Positions 15,178 through 24,372 of a stretch of 35,510 nucleotides of DNA are shown in pieces. Numbering within the stretch: the first letter of the stretch is position 1; each line of letters starts with the position of its first letter. Both the position numbers and the translations under genes were made by a program. Below the pieces are notes generated by a model, which did no database searches, was not told where the DNA came from, and saw only the letters and a list, made by a program, of their open reading frames with translations. Location of the stretch: NCBI GenBank assembly GCA_050692195.1, contig JBOGVA010000013.1:1-35510 (forward strand). The letters are read 5' to 3'. Origin of the DNA: JBOGVA01 sp050692195. Lineage in GTDB: Bacteria > Actinomycetota > UBA4738.

Positions 15178-18100
15178 GCATCGCCGAGAGCGACGTCGAG
15201 GAATCTCTTCTTGAGTGGTTTGCAGGTCTCACGTATGAAGTCGCCCACGGCCCGGAGATCGCCCCTGGCATGCCTGGTGCCGAACGCGACAACTACCGGG
15301 AGACGGTACTAAAGGGTCGCCTGAGATCGGCTGTCGCTCGCCTGAATCCATTGCTTCCGGCCGATGCACATGAAGAAGCCGTCCGGAAGGTCCTGAATCT
15401 CGATCGCGGCTCGACCCTCCTCAACAATCGCCGCTTCCACGGGATGTTGGTCAATGGAGTCGACGTCGAGGTGCATGAAGAGGGCGGGATCCGAGGCCGG
15501 CTCGTTCGCCTTGTGGACTTCGATTCTTCCGCCGAGAACGACTGGCTGGTCGTGAACCAGTTCAGCGTGAAAGGGCCACACAAGCCCCGAAGACCGGATG
15601 TGGTGGTATTCGTCAACGGTTTGCCGCTCGGCCTCATCGAGCTAAAGGATCCAGCCGACGAAGAGGCGACGATCTGGTCAGCATTCAACCAGGTGCAGAC
15701 TTACAAGGGCGAGTACGGCATCCCCGCAATCTTCGACCACAACGAGGTGGTCGTCGTCTCCGACGGGACGCAGGCCCGGCTCGGATCGCTGACAGCTCCC
15801 AGGGAGTGGTTCCTGCCCTGGCGGATCATCGAAGGCGAGGAGCTCGCCTCGCCAACGCTCACCGAGCTGGACGTGCTCACTCAGGGCGTGTTCGAGAAGG
15901 CCCGCTTCCTTGACCTGGTGCGGTTCTTCGTGGTCTTCGAAGCCGAAGGGGACGGGGTCGCCAAGAAGATTGCCGGTTATCATCAGTTCCACGCTACCCG
16001 CCGTGCCGTCGATACGACTCTGGAAGCAGCAACGCGGGGCGGCGATGGGAGAGGCGGCGTTGTTTGGCACACACAGGGTTCCGGCAAGAGCCTCACGATG
16101 GCCTTCTTCGCCGGGAAGCTAATCGTCCAGCCCGAACTGGATAACCCGACCATTGTGGTTCTCACCGACCGAATCGACCTCGATGGTCAGCTGTTCGGGG
16201 TCTTTTCCCGGTGCTCAGAGCTGCTCCGGCAGGAGCCGGTCCAAGCGGAGAGCCGCGCCGATCTGCGACGGCGGCTGGATCGTCCCGCAGGGGGGGTTGT
16301 CTTCACAACGATCCAAAAGTTTCTTCCGGAGGCAGGCGAGCGCGCGACTGTGCTCTCGGACCGCCCGAATATCGTCGTTATTGCCGACGAAGCGCACCGA
16401 AGCCAGTACGACTTCATCGACGGTTACGCGCGATACATCCGCGATGTCCTGCCCCATGCGACCTTCGTGGGGTTCACCGGGACGCCGCTGGAGCTGGAGG
16501 ACAGAGACACACGTGCGGTGTTCGGCGACTACATCAGCATTTACGACGTCTACCGAGCGGTGAAGGACGGAGCCACTGTTCCAATCTACTACGAGAGCCG
16601 GCTTGCGAGGATCGAGCTGAAGTCGGAGGAGAAGCCGCGTCTGGACGAGGGCTTCGAGGAGATCACGGAGGGTGAGGAGGAGATCCGCAGAGAGAAGCTG
16701 AAGACTAGATGGGCCGCGCTAGAGGAGGTCGTGGGGAGCGAACGGCGCCTCTCTCAAATCGCCGAGGATCTCGTGATGCACTTTGAACAGCGATTGGCAG
16801 TCATGGACGGAAAGGCGATGGTCGTCTGCATGAGCCGTCGTATCTGCGTCGACCTCTACAGCGAGATCGTCAGGCTCCGGCCTGAGTGGCACCATGATGA
16901 CGACGACAATGGCGTCATCAAGGTGGTAGTGACCGGCTCGGCCTCCGACCCGCTTGCCTGGCAGCCACACATCCGCAACGCAACCAGGCGGAAGGCCATC
17001 GGCGAGCGGTTCAAGAAGCCTGACAACGGTCTTCGATTCCTAATCGTCCGGGACATGTTTCTCACGGGCTTTGACGCACCGAGCCTCCACACGATGTACG
17101 TGGACAAGCCGATGCGGGGCCATGCGCTCATGCAGGCAATCGCTCGGGTCAACCGCGTGTTCCGCGATAAGCCCGGCGGACTTGTCGTGGACTACCTGGG
17201 CCTCGCCGACAGCCTGAAGCAAGCCCTTGCTGTCTACACGGAGAGTGGTGGCAAGGGTCGAGCTGCCATGGATCAGGAAGAGGTGATTGCGCTATTGCTG
17301 GAGAAGTACGAGGTCTGCCGCGACCTGTTCCACGGGTTCGACCACTCCAAGTTCCTTACAGGGACAGCGTCGGAGCGCCTTACGCTCCTCCCTCCCGCCC
17401 AGGAGCACATCCTGGCCCAACAGGATGGGAAGGAGCGGCTCATACAGGCCGTGGTAGCGCTGTCGAAGGCGTTTGCCCTCGCGGTGCCGCGCGAAGAGGC
17501 AATGGCGATCCGCGACGACGTAGCGTTCTTTCAGGCGGTGAAGGCAGGCCTCGTGAAGACTACGATCACGCGCGAGCGGCCGCAGGAGGAGCTGGATCAC
17601 GCGATTCGGCAAGTGATCGCCGGCGCGATCGCCCCCGAAGGCGTCGTGGGCATCTTCGCCGCTGCCGGCCTCGAGAAACCCGACATCTCACTGCTCTCAG
17701 AGGAGTTTCTCGCCGAGGTTCGCGACATGCCGGAGCGGAACCTCGCCGTTGAACTGCTTCAGAGACTCCTGAACGATGAGATCAAGACGCGAGCCCGGAG
17801 CAACATCGTTCAGTCGCGAGCCTTCTCCGAAATGCTCGAAGCCTCGATCCGCCGGTACCAGGCTCGCGCTGTCACGACCGCACAGGTAATCGAGGAGCTC
17901 ATCCAGATCGCTCGGGAGATGCGTGAGGCGGAGGGGCGTGGTGAGCAACTCGGACTATCGGCTGAGGAGACAGCTTTTTACGACGCGCTGGTGACCAACG
18001 AGAGCGCGGTAGAGGTGCTCGGGGACGAGGCGTTGCGGCAAATCGCGAAGGAGGTCGCCGACATCGTCAGGCGTAACGCCACCATCGACTGGACGGTGCG

Positions 18101-18794
18101 CGAGAGCGCCCGCGCCAATCTTCGTCGACTCGTCCGGAGAGTACTGAATCGATTCGGCTATCCACCGGACAAGCAGGAAGCCGCCACCCAAACTGTGCTC
18201 GAGCAGGCTCAGCTATTCGGCTTAGAGCTCGTGGAGACGGGCGAAGTTCCCGAGCCGGCCATCGCTACGGAGAAGCAGGAGAGGGAGGTGTTTCCCTTCC
18301 GCCCCGTCTCGCTGGACGATCATAGGCCGTTCGTAGACTGTATCCCGCTGTACTCCCTGGAGGTTGCGGCGGGTGGATTCGGGGAGACGCAGATGCCCGA
18401 GCCCGCTGCTTGGGTTGTCCCCGAAGGGCGGACGAAGCTGGCTCCGGATCTCTTCGTGGCCCAGGTCGTCGGGGAGTCGATGAACAGGCGAATCCCGAAC
18501 GGGGCATTCTGCGTCTTCCGCCACCCGGTCGAGGGGTCTCGTCAGGGCCGTGTGGTGCTTGTGCAGCATCACGACATCAGCGACCCAGAAACGGGGGGTT
18601 CCTATACCGTGAAGATCTACGAGAGCACGAAATGGCGGGCCGCGGGGGGCGAGTGGGGCCATGTTGATATCACACTCAGGCCAGACTCCCGAGATGCGTT
18701 GTTCCATCCAATACACCTGACCGACGTCGCCCACGAGGCCGAGATTCGGGTCATCGCAGAGTTGGTAGAAGTGCTTCCCGCCCCCAGCGGATGA
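15174..18794 (+). CDS. hsdR: type I restriction subunit R fused to a LexA/UmuD-like S24 peptidase domain
   Basis: Restriction and translocation subunit of 1206 residues. The N-terminal nuclease has the PD-(D/E)xK signature D142...E156-x-K158 (RRPDVVVF, LIELKDP). The SF2 motor has Walker A GSGKS (302-306), the DEAH box (405-408), motif III FTGTPL and motif VI ARVNRVF. Helical HsdR C-terminal regions run to about residue 1035. A further segment of about 150 residues is an S24 peptidase: candidate scissile Ala1066-Gly1067 in LEVAAGGFGE, nucleophile Ser1102 in VVGESMNRRIPNG, and general base Lys1147 in YTVKIYES. Scissile-to-Ser and Ser-to-Lys distances (36 and 45 residues) match LexA, UmuD and lambda CI. 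Cleavage would shed a tail of about 140 residues. The start overlaps the ATPase stop by four bases. Confidence 0.95.
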   Translation: MSIAESDVEESLLEWFAGLTYEVAHGPEIAPGMPGAERDNYRETVLKGRLRSAVARLNPLLPADAHEEAVRKVLNLDRGSTLLNNRRFHGMLVNGVDVEVHEEGGIRGRLVRLVDFDSSAENDWLVVNQFSVKGPHKPRRPDVVVFVNGLPLGLIELKDPADEEATIWSAFNQVQTYKGEYGIPAIFDHNEVVVVSDGTQARLGSLTAPREWFLPWRIIEGEELASPTLTELDVLTQGVFEKARFLDLVRFFVVFEAEGDGVAKKIAGYHQFHATRRAVDTTLEAATRGGDGRGGVVWHTQGSGKSLTMAFFAGKLIVQPELDNPTIVVLTDRIDLDGQLFGVFSRCSELLRQEPVQAESRADLRRRLDRPAGGVVFTTIQKFLPEAGERATVLSDRPNIVVIADEAHRSQYDFIDGYARYIRDVLPHATFVGFTGTPLELEDRDTRAVFGDYISIYDVYRAVKDGATVPIYYESRLARIELKSEEKPRLDEGFEEITEGEEEIRREKLKTRWAALEEVVGSERRLSQIAEDLVMHFEQRLAVMDGKAMVVCMSRRICVDLYSEIVRLRPEWHHDDDDNGVIKVVVTGSASDPLAWQPHIRNATRRKAIGERFKKPDNGLRFLIVRDMFLTGFDAPSLHTMYVDKPMRGHALMQAIARVNRVFRDKPGGLVVDYLGLADSLKQALAVYTESGGKGRAAMDQEEVIALLLEKYEVCRDLFHGFDHSKFLTGTASERLTLLPPAQEHILAQQDGKERLIQAVVALSKAFALAVPREEAMAIRDDVAFFQAVKAGLVKTTITRERPQEELDHAIRQVIAGAIAPEGVVGIFAAAGLEKPDISLLSEEFLAEVRDMPERNLAVELLQRLLNDEIKTRARSNIVQSRAFSEMLEASIRRYQARAVTTAQVIEELIQIAREMREAEGRGEQLGLSAEETAFYDALVTNESAVEVLGDEALRQIAKEVADIVRRNATIDWTVRESARANLRRLVRRVLNRFGYPPDKQEAATQTVLEQAQLFGLELVETGEVPEPAIATEKQEREVFPFRPVSLDDHRPFVDCIPLYSLEVAAGGFGETQMPEPAAWVVPEGRTKLAPDLFVAQVVGESMNRRIPNGAFCVFRHPVEGSRQGRVVLVQHHDISDPETGGSYTVKIYESTKWRAAGGEWGHVDITLRPDSRDALFHPIHLTDVAHEAEIRVIAELVEVLPAPSG

Positions 18795-18822
18795 TAGCTG
18801 AACCGCTCCGGTCGCGGCCGTG

Positions 18823-19500
18823 TCATTTCCGAACCGCCCCGAGGCGCGACCTGTGTTCGGCGAGGCTTTTGACTCGTCCTCCTGCTTGCTCGATCAGCCA
18901 GTCATATGAATGGATGCGAACATCGTGGTTCTTCTCTAGCTGACGTCGGAGGCCAGCCGCATGCCTCGTCCGGCTGGAGCGTCGGCCAATGAGAATCAGG
19001 CCCGGAGGACTGGTGTCGATGTCTGTAAGGCCCAGGCCCTCGTCCGTCCTAGGCCGGGCAGCGTAGTTTTGATTCCGTTCTAACCAGGATCGCCAGTGCA
19101 GAATCTGGCTGAGGGCATGGTTCAAGTATTTCGAGGCGTCTCCTCGCTTGTTGAAGGCGGGCACGTTCGGGCTCTCCAGCTCAACAAGCACCCATCGAAG
19201 TCCATGAGAATCCCTTTCACCGACGACGAAGTCGGTCCGGAATTCGGACCCGAGTGCTTTGCTTGGCAACACCCAGCGACCGTGACCTCCCCCGAGATGC
19301 TGGATGAGCATAAGAGGATGAGCTTCAAGAAACCGCTGCATGTCGGCTTCTCGTTCGGCTGAGCTGAGACGTGCTTCCAGCCTCGCCACATCTTGGGCCG
19401 ATATCTCATCCCACCAAACGAAGAACTCCTTCAGTGGGTCCGTATCCAGTTCTTCTTGGGCGGCCTCGGCAGCTGTCTTTATCTCGGGCGGTTTAGCCAT
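18823..19500 (-). CDS. Shedu-like (DUF4263) anti-phage nuclease
   Basis: A 225-residue protein matching the DUF4263/SduA family. The nuclease core shows D90 in FRTDFVVGERDS, the strand WVLVELESPN (E107, E109) and a following helix ALSQILHWRSWLERN with the Gln typical of RecB-like PD-(D/E)xK enzymes; the last motif residue is Glu instead of Lys, which I recall from some DUF4263 members. The N-terminal part (residues 20-60) is a helical region with FLEAHPLMLIQHLGG. Shedu proteins are single-gene phage defence nucleases, and N-terminal regions vary. ATG 19500 overlaps the kgd stop codon (ATGGCTAA); TTG 19506 is an alternative. Convergent hsdR ends 28 bases away. It may be cotranscribed with kgd. 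Confidence 0.82.
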   Translation of the reverse strand: MAKPPEIKTAAEAAQEELDTDPLKEFFVWWDEISAQDVARLEARLSSAEREADMQRFLEAHPLMLIQHLGGGHGRWVLPSKALGSEFRTDFVVGERDSHGLRWVLVELESPNVPAFNKRGDASKYLNHALSQILHWRSWLERNQNYAARPRTDEGLGLTDIDTSPPGLILIGRRSSRTRHAAGLRRQLEKNHDVRIHSYDWLIEQAGGRVKSLAEHRSRLGAVRK

Positions 19501-22500
19501 CTCCAAAGACCCTTCCGACGAGACCCTCCTGCTCTCGCTTGTGGACAGTCAGGCTGCCGGTCGCCGGTGACGGGCTCGCCTCGCGGGTAACAGGCTTCAG
19601 CTCGATCCCGAGCCGGCCTCGGCCTTCTCGCTGCATGTACCGCCAGGCGCCCATGTTTTCGGGCTCCTCTTGGGCCCACATGACCTCCACGCCGGAGTAG
19701 CCGTCCAGGACTTCCTTCAGCTGCTTCTCGGGGAACGGGTACAGCTGCTCCACCCGAACTAAGGCCACCGGCGCTTCCTTCTCTTCTCGGGCCCGCCACA
19801 GGTCCCAGAAGAACTTGCCCTGGCACAGCACCACCCGCTTCACCTCTGACGGGCGCGCCACATCGTCGATTACCGACTGCCAGCGGCCGTCGGTGAAGGC
19901 GGAGGCGGGGCTTCGCACTTCCTTCGCCCGCAGAGGACTCTTCGGGGTCGCCACCACCAGCGGCTTCTTTCGCTCCCGCAACGCCTGGCGCCGGAGCAGG
20001 TGAAAGTACTGCGCCGGCGTGCTCGGCACCGCCACCACCATGTTGTCCTCGGCGCACAACTCCAGGAACCGTTCCAGCCGCGCGCTGGAGTGCTCCGGGC
20101 CCTGCCCCTCCTGCCCGTGGGGTAGCAGCAGCACCAGGCTCGACGGCTGGGCCCACTTGCTCTCGCCGGACACGATGAACTGGTCCACGATCACCTGGGC
20201 CTCGTTGATGAAGTCCCCGAACTGCCCCTCCCACTGCACCAGCGCATCCGGCGACGCCACCGAATACCCGTATTCGAACCCCACCACGGCGAACTCGCTC
20301 AGCAGGCTGTCCAGGGTGATGAACCGCCCCCGGCCGTCGCCGTTGGCGTTCTCCAGGGCCCGCAGCGGCGTGTACTCCTCGCCGTTCTCCTGATCCACGA
20401 GCACCGAGTGGCGCTGGCTGAATGTCCCCCGCCGAGAGTCCTGCCCCGACAGCCGCACCGTCCGGCCCTCCAGCACCAGCGACCCCCACGCCAGCTGCTC
20501 GGCGAACGGCCAGTCCACCTGATCGCGGTCGAGGGCGGTCTTCCGGTCCTCCAGCCACTTGGCCAGCTTCTTGTGGAGGTGGAAGCCCTCGGGCACGGTG
20601 GTGATGGCCTCCACCACCCGATCGAGCTTCTCCCGCGGCACGCCGGTCTCCACCGGCTTCGGTTCCTCCGACGGCTCCGACACCCGCTTCCGCTCGACCT
20701 TCGCCGGCGGCTCGTCCTTCGGCTCCCGCGGGGTCTCGTCGAACGCCCGGTCCAGCCGCTCCTTGAACTCCTTCAGCGACTCCTCGGCCTCCTCCACCGA
20801 CAGGTCGCCCCGGTTCACCAGGAGCTCCAGGTACCGCTTCCGCACGCTCCGGCGGTCCTTGATCTTCCGGTACATGAGGGGCTGGGTGAACGAGGGGTCG
20901 TCGCCCTCGTTGTGCCCCCACTTCCGGTAGCACCACATGTCGATGACCACGTCCTTGTTGAACCGCATGCGGAAGGCGAAGGCCAGGCGGGCCGCCCGGA
21001 CGCAGGCCTCGGGGTCGTCCCCATTCACGTGCCAGATGGGGGCCTGGACCATCTTGGCGACGTCGGTGGCGTAGGTGGAGGACCGCCCGTAGTCCGACCC
21101 GGTGGTGAACCCGAGCTGGTTGTTCACCACGACGTGGACGGTCCCGCCCGTGCGGTACCCGTGGAGCTTGGACATGTTCAGGGTCTCGGCCACCACGCCC
21201 TGTCCGGCGAAGGCGGCCTCGCCGTGGATGAGGATGGACAGGACCCGGGCGGCCTCCCCGTTCTCCTCCTGGCCCAGGAGGTCGAGCTTGGCCCGGGCCA
21301 TCCCCTCGACCACCGGGTCCACCGCCTCGAGGTGGGAGGGGTTGGAGGCCACGGACACCCGGATCTCGCCCCCCGCCGGCGAGGTGAACTTGCCCTCCGC
21401 GCCGATGTGGTACTTCACGTCACCGGAGCCCTGGGGCATGTCGGGGGGGACGTAGCCCTCGAACTCCCGAAAGATGTCGGCGTAGGACTTCCCCACCACG
21501 GAGGTCAGCACGTCGAGGCGGCCCCGGTGGGCCATCCCGATCACCGACTCGGACAGGCCCTCGTCGGCCGCGCCAGAGAGGACCGCGTCGAGGATGGGGA
21601 TCAGGCTCTCCCCCCCTTCGAGGGAGAACCGCTTGTGCCCGATGTACTTGGTGTGGAGGAACTGCTCCAGGGCCTCCACCTCGCCGAGCTTGGAGAGGAC
21701 GTGGAGGCGATCCTCGTGGGGGAGGTCGGTGTCGACACCCTCCAGCTGCTCCTGGATCCACTTCTTCTGGTCGGACTCCTCGATGTGCATGTACTCCGCG
21801 GTGGTGGTGCGGCAGTAGGCGTCCCGGAGGACCCCCAGGATGTCCCGAAGCTTCATCTCCTTCTGGCCCGCGAGACCGTCGCACACGAAGGTCCGGTCCA
21901 GGTCCCACAGGGTGAAGCCGTAGGTGGCCGGGTCGAGCTCGGGGTGGAGAGTGGGCGGCTCTTGGGCGAGCGGGTCGAGGTCGGCGATGAGGTGCCCGCG
22001 GACCCGGTACATCTGGATCAGGTGGCGGAGCCGCATGAGCTGCTCGTCGCGCTCGATGCTCTCGGGCTTGGGCTTGGCGTCGGCCCGCCACTCCACGGGG
22101 ACGTAGGGGACGCCCATGGACCGGCACACGTCCTCGTAGAAGCCGTCCTCGCCCAGGAGGAGCTGCTCGATGCGGCGGAGGAACTCGCCGCTTTCGGCCC
22201 CCTGGATCACCCGGTGGTCGTAGGTGGAGGTCAGGGTGAGGACCTTGCCGATCCCGATCTCCGCCAGGGTGCCCGGGTCGGCGCCCTTCCACTCCGCGGG
22301 GATGTCCAGGGCCCCCACGCCGATGATGGCGGCCTGGTTGGCCATCAGGCGGGGGACCGACTGGACGGTGCCGATCATCCCGGGGTTGGTCACGGTGACG
22401 GTGGTGCCGGCGAAGTCGTCGGGGGAGAGCTTGCCTGCGACGGTCTTCTTGATGAGCTCCTCGTAGATGCGGTGGAACGTGCGGAAGTCGAGGGTGTCGG

Positions 22501-23152
22501 CTTCCTTGATGTTGGGGACGAGCAGGGCCCGGGTGCCGTCGTCGCGCTTCACATCCACGGCCAGCCCGAGGTTGACGTGCTCGTGGCGCCGCATGGCGGG
22601 CTTGCTGTCACTGGTCGTGGTGAAGGTGACGTTCATGCCGGGGAAGTCCTTGAGGGCCTTGGTGATGGCGTAGCCGATCAGGTGGGTGAAGGAGATCCGG
22701 CCGCCCTGGTGCCGGGCCAGGTGGCGGTTGAGGATGGTCCGGTTGATCTCCAGGAGCTTGGCGGGGATGGTCCGGAAGGAGGTTGCCGTGGGGACGCCGA
22801 GGGACTCCTCCATCCGCTGGGCGATGACCCCGAGGACGCCCTTCAGGGGCTCGGACTCTGGGGTCTCCGCCTTGGCCGGGACGGGCTCCCGGGGGCGTTC
22901 GGGCTCGGCGGGCTCCTCCTCCTCCTCCTCTTCGGGCTCCTCGTCGGGCTCCCCGGGCTGCCCCGGGGGCTTCTCGGGCTCCTGGGGAACTCGCTGCTCG
23001 GCCCCATCCCCTGACTGGTAGTCGGCGAAGAACTCCTTCCAGGTCGCACTGACCGAGTCGGGATCCTCGAGGTACTTCCGGTACATCTCCTCGACGAGCC
23101 AGACGTTCGGGCCGAACTCCTCACGACTGAGCTTCGCCATCTCTGCTTCCAT
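19493..23152 (-). CDS. kgd: multifunctional 2-oxoglutarate decarboxylase/dehydrogenase E1-E2 fusion
   Basis: TCA-cycle enzyme of 1219 residues, the actinobacterial KGD/OdhA form that converts 2-oxoglutarate with thiamine diphosphate and passes the succinyl group on. In order: an OdhA N-terminal segment (FGPNVWLVEEMYRKYLEDP), an acidic linker with a run of glutamates (about residues 60-95), an E2-type acyltransferase domain (about 110-340, ending DHRVIQGAESGEFL), then the E1 part with RGHLIADLDPL, HRGRLDVL, the cofactor region GHNEGDDPSFTQPLMY and the transketolase-like C-terminus (GTFSQRHSVLVDQENGEEY). No lipoyl domain is present, as usual for the family. ATG 23152 is chosen because AGGTGG lies 5 bases in front of it. 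The C-terminus is complete even though the defence island begins in its last codons. Confidence 0.97.
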   Translation of the reverse strand: MEAEMAKLSREEFGPNVWLVEEMYRKYLEDPDSVSATWKEFFADYQSGDGAEQRVPQEPEKPPGQPGEPDEEPEEEEEEEPAEPERPREPVPAKAETPESEPLKGVLGVIAQRMEESLGVPTATSFRTIPAKLLEINRTILNRHLARHQGGRISFTHLIGYAITKALKDFPGMNVTFTTTSDSKPAMRRHEHVNLGLAVDVKRDDGTRALLVPNIKEADTLDFRTFHRIYEELIKKTVAGKLSPDDFAGTTVTVTNPGMIGTVQSVPRLMANQAAIIGVGALDIPAEWKGADPGTLAEIGIGKVLTLTSTYDHRVIQGAESGEFLRRIEQLLLGEDGFYEDVCRSMGVPYVPVEWRADAKPKPESIERDEQLMRLRHLIQMYRVRGHLIADLDPLAQEPPTLHPELDPATYGFTLWDLDRTFVCDGLAGQKEMKLRDILGVLRDAYCRTTTAEYMHIEESDQKKWIQEQLEGVDTDLPHEDRLHVLSKLGEVEALEQFLHTKYIGHKRFSLEGGESLIPILDAVLSGAADEGLSESVIGMAHRGRLDVLTSVVGKSYADIFREFEGYVPPDMPQGSGDVKYHIGAEGKFTSPAGGEIRVSVASNPSHLEAVDPVVEGMARAKLDLLGQEENGEAARVLSILIHGEAAFAGQGVVAETLNMSKLHGYRTGGTVHVVVNNQLGFTTGSDYGRSSTYATDVAKMVQAPIWHVNGDDPEACVRAARLAFAFRMRFNKDVVIDMWCYRKWGHNEGDDPSFTQPLMYRKIKDRRSVRKRYLELLVNRGDLSVEEAEESLKEFKERLDRAFDETPREPKDEPPAKVERKRVSEPSEEPKPVETGVPREKLDRVVEAITTVPEGFHLHKKLAKWLEDRKTALDRDQVDWPFAEQLAWGSLVLEGRTVRLSGQDSRRGTFSQRHSVLVDQENGEEYTPLRALENANGDGRGRFITLDSLLSEFAVVGFEYGYSVASPDALVQWEGQFGDFINEAQVIVDQFIVSGESKWAQPSSLVLLLPHGQEGQGPEHSSARLERFLELCAEDNMVVAVPSTPAQYFHLLRRQALRERKKPLVVATPKSPLRAKEVRSPASAFTDGRWQSVIDDVARPSEVKRVVLCQGKFFWDLWRAREEKEAPVALVRVEQLYPFPEKQLKEVLDGYSGVEVMWAQEEPENMGAWRYMQREGRGRLGIELKPVTREASPSPATGSLTVHKREQEGLVGRVFGDG

Positions 23153-23368
23153 GGTACCCACCTGCGCCAAGCCCCGCCCTGGCCTGCGGCTTCATCTCGG
23201 TGGAGCAAGGACTCGGAATGTGACGAGCGGCACAGACCCCGGGGTGCCGTGCGCCTAGCCTCGCCGGAGGTTTCCAACCGCAGCGGCCCCAAAACGCTGC
23301 CAGGAAGAGGGAGGTGTTGCCGTCACCCCGCAGTTCCTGCCTGCCCCAGGTAATAGGAGAGGAGACCC

Positions 23369-23872
23369 ATGCTTCGGAAAACCGCTCTGATCGTCGTCGG
23401 GCTGAGCGTATTGGTGGGATCGGCCCTGGTCGGGGGCGCTCTGGCAACACCGTCCAGCGGGGTCAGCGCCGAAACAGCCCGCGGACCGCTGGTCGACCGA
23501 CCACTCGATGTGAACATGAAGTTCGACAACGGGGGGAAGGTCCACCTCAAGTCCAAGGGACCGGTCGAAGTGGCGGTTCAAAGGATCGTTGCCGTGCCGG
23601 GAGCGACCTTTGGGTGGCACAGCCATCCCGGCCCGACGATCGTCACCGTCTTCCAGGGAACCCTGACGCTGTACCACTACGAGGATTGCGCGCACGGGAT
23701 CGACTACGCGGCAGGCAAGTCCTTCTCCAACCTGCCCTGGGAGTTCCATCTCGCCAAGAACAACGGGACCACCGATCTGGTGGTCTACGCGTCGTACTTC
23801 GTGCCGCTGAAGACACCAGCGGTGGGGCTTCGCATCGACCAGCCATCACCGGGCCTCACCTGCCCTCAGTAG
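23369..23872 (+). CDS. secreted cupin-domain protein
   Basis: A 167-residue exported protein. Residues 1-27 are a signal peptide (RKTALIVVGLSVLVGSALV, cleavage near GGALA). The mature part is a single-domain cupin: the first motif is FGWHSHPGPTIVTVFQG with two metal-type histidines, and the second motif region is FSNLPWEFHLAKNNG. The usual Glu of the first cupin motif is not evident. Ligand and reaction are unknown. ATG 23369 follows AGGAGAGGAG closely. The gene is divergent from kgd and closes at a strong hairpin shared with the next convergent gene. Confidence 0.85.
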   Translation: MLRKTALIVVGLSVLVGSALVGGALATPSSGVSAETARGPLVDRPLDVNMKFDNGGKVHLKSKGPVEVAVQRIVAVPGATFGWHSHPGPTIVTVFQGTLTLYHYEDCAHGIDYAAGKSFSNLPWEFHLAKNNGTTDLVVYASYFVPLKTPAVGLRIDQPSPGLTCPQ

Positions 23873-23900
23873 GAAGCTGAAGAAAGAGCACGGAAAGACA

Positions 23901-23929
23901 GGAGGGTCCCGGACTGGCCGGGACCCTCC
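23901..23929. terminator. bidirectional hairpin terminator
   Basis: A perfect 12-base-pair stem, GGAGGGTCCCGG / CCGGGACCCTCC, with the five-base loop ACTGG. It lies between the stop codons of two convergent genes, so it can act on both strands. No T-run follows, as is common for high-GC actinobacterial terminators. Confidence 0.85.
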
Positions 23930-23951
23930 ATCAACCGAGTGTGCGAGATGC

Positions 23952-24341
23952 CTAGGGGCACTCGAAGGCGTCGTCCACAGCCTTCCCGCAGCCCGCGGCG
24001 GCGTGCGCCCCATCGGGCAGCTCTGGGAGCGGCAGGCCCGCTTCCAGCGCGTGCTTGATGCTGAGGTTGAACGCCTCGTCCAGGACCTGGATCCGGTCGT
24101 CCGTGGTGGCGAGACTGCCGTCGAAATCGATGTACACGTCCGCGAAGCCCCCCGAGACCTGCCCGCCGGGATTCGTGGGTTCCTGAAGCACGGATCCGTC
24201 GACGGCGGAGATGATCACGTCGCCGACGTTCCCCGCGCCGTTCTTCTTGCTGACGTTGATGCACACGGTCGCCAGGGCCTGACTCCCCAGAAGGACGACG
24301 AGCCCAACGGATACCACCGCAACGAACACTGCCTTCTTCAT
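23952..24341 (-). CDS. small secreted protein of unknown function
   Basis: A 129-residue exported protein. Residues 1-24 are a signal peptide (MKKAVFVAVVSVGLVVLLG, cleavage after SQALA). The mature protein has cysteines near the start (VCINVSKKNG) and end (AGCGKAVDDAFECP), suggesting a disulfide, with acidic strand-like segments VGDVIISAVDGSVL and FADVYIDFDGSLATTDD between them. I do not recognise the family. ATG 24341 has GGAGGG about eight bases upstream and a consensus promoter lies just beyond. Confidence 0.75.
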   Translation of the reverse strand: MKKAVFVAVVSVGLVVLLGSQALATVCINVSKKNGAGNVGDVIISAVDGSVLQEPTNPGGQVSGGFADVYIDFDGSLATTDDRIQVLDEAFNLSIKHALEAGLPLPELPDGAHAAAGCGKAVDDAFECP

Positions 24342-24372
24342 CCAGACGCCCTCCGCCTCCGATAGGTCGCGG

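Noticed and set aside
20408..23014. 868-residue plus-strand open frame opposite kgd
   Set aside because: It is the antisense shadow of the kgd gene; composition is valine/leucine/glycine repeats without any domain, a typical high-GC artefact.
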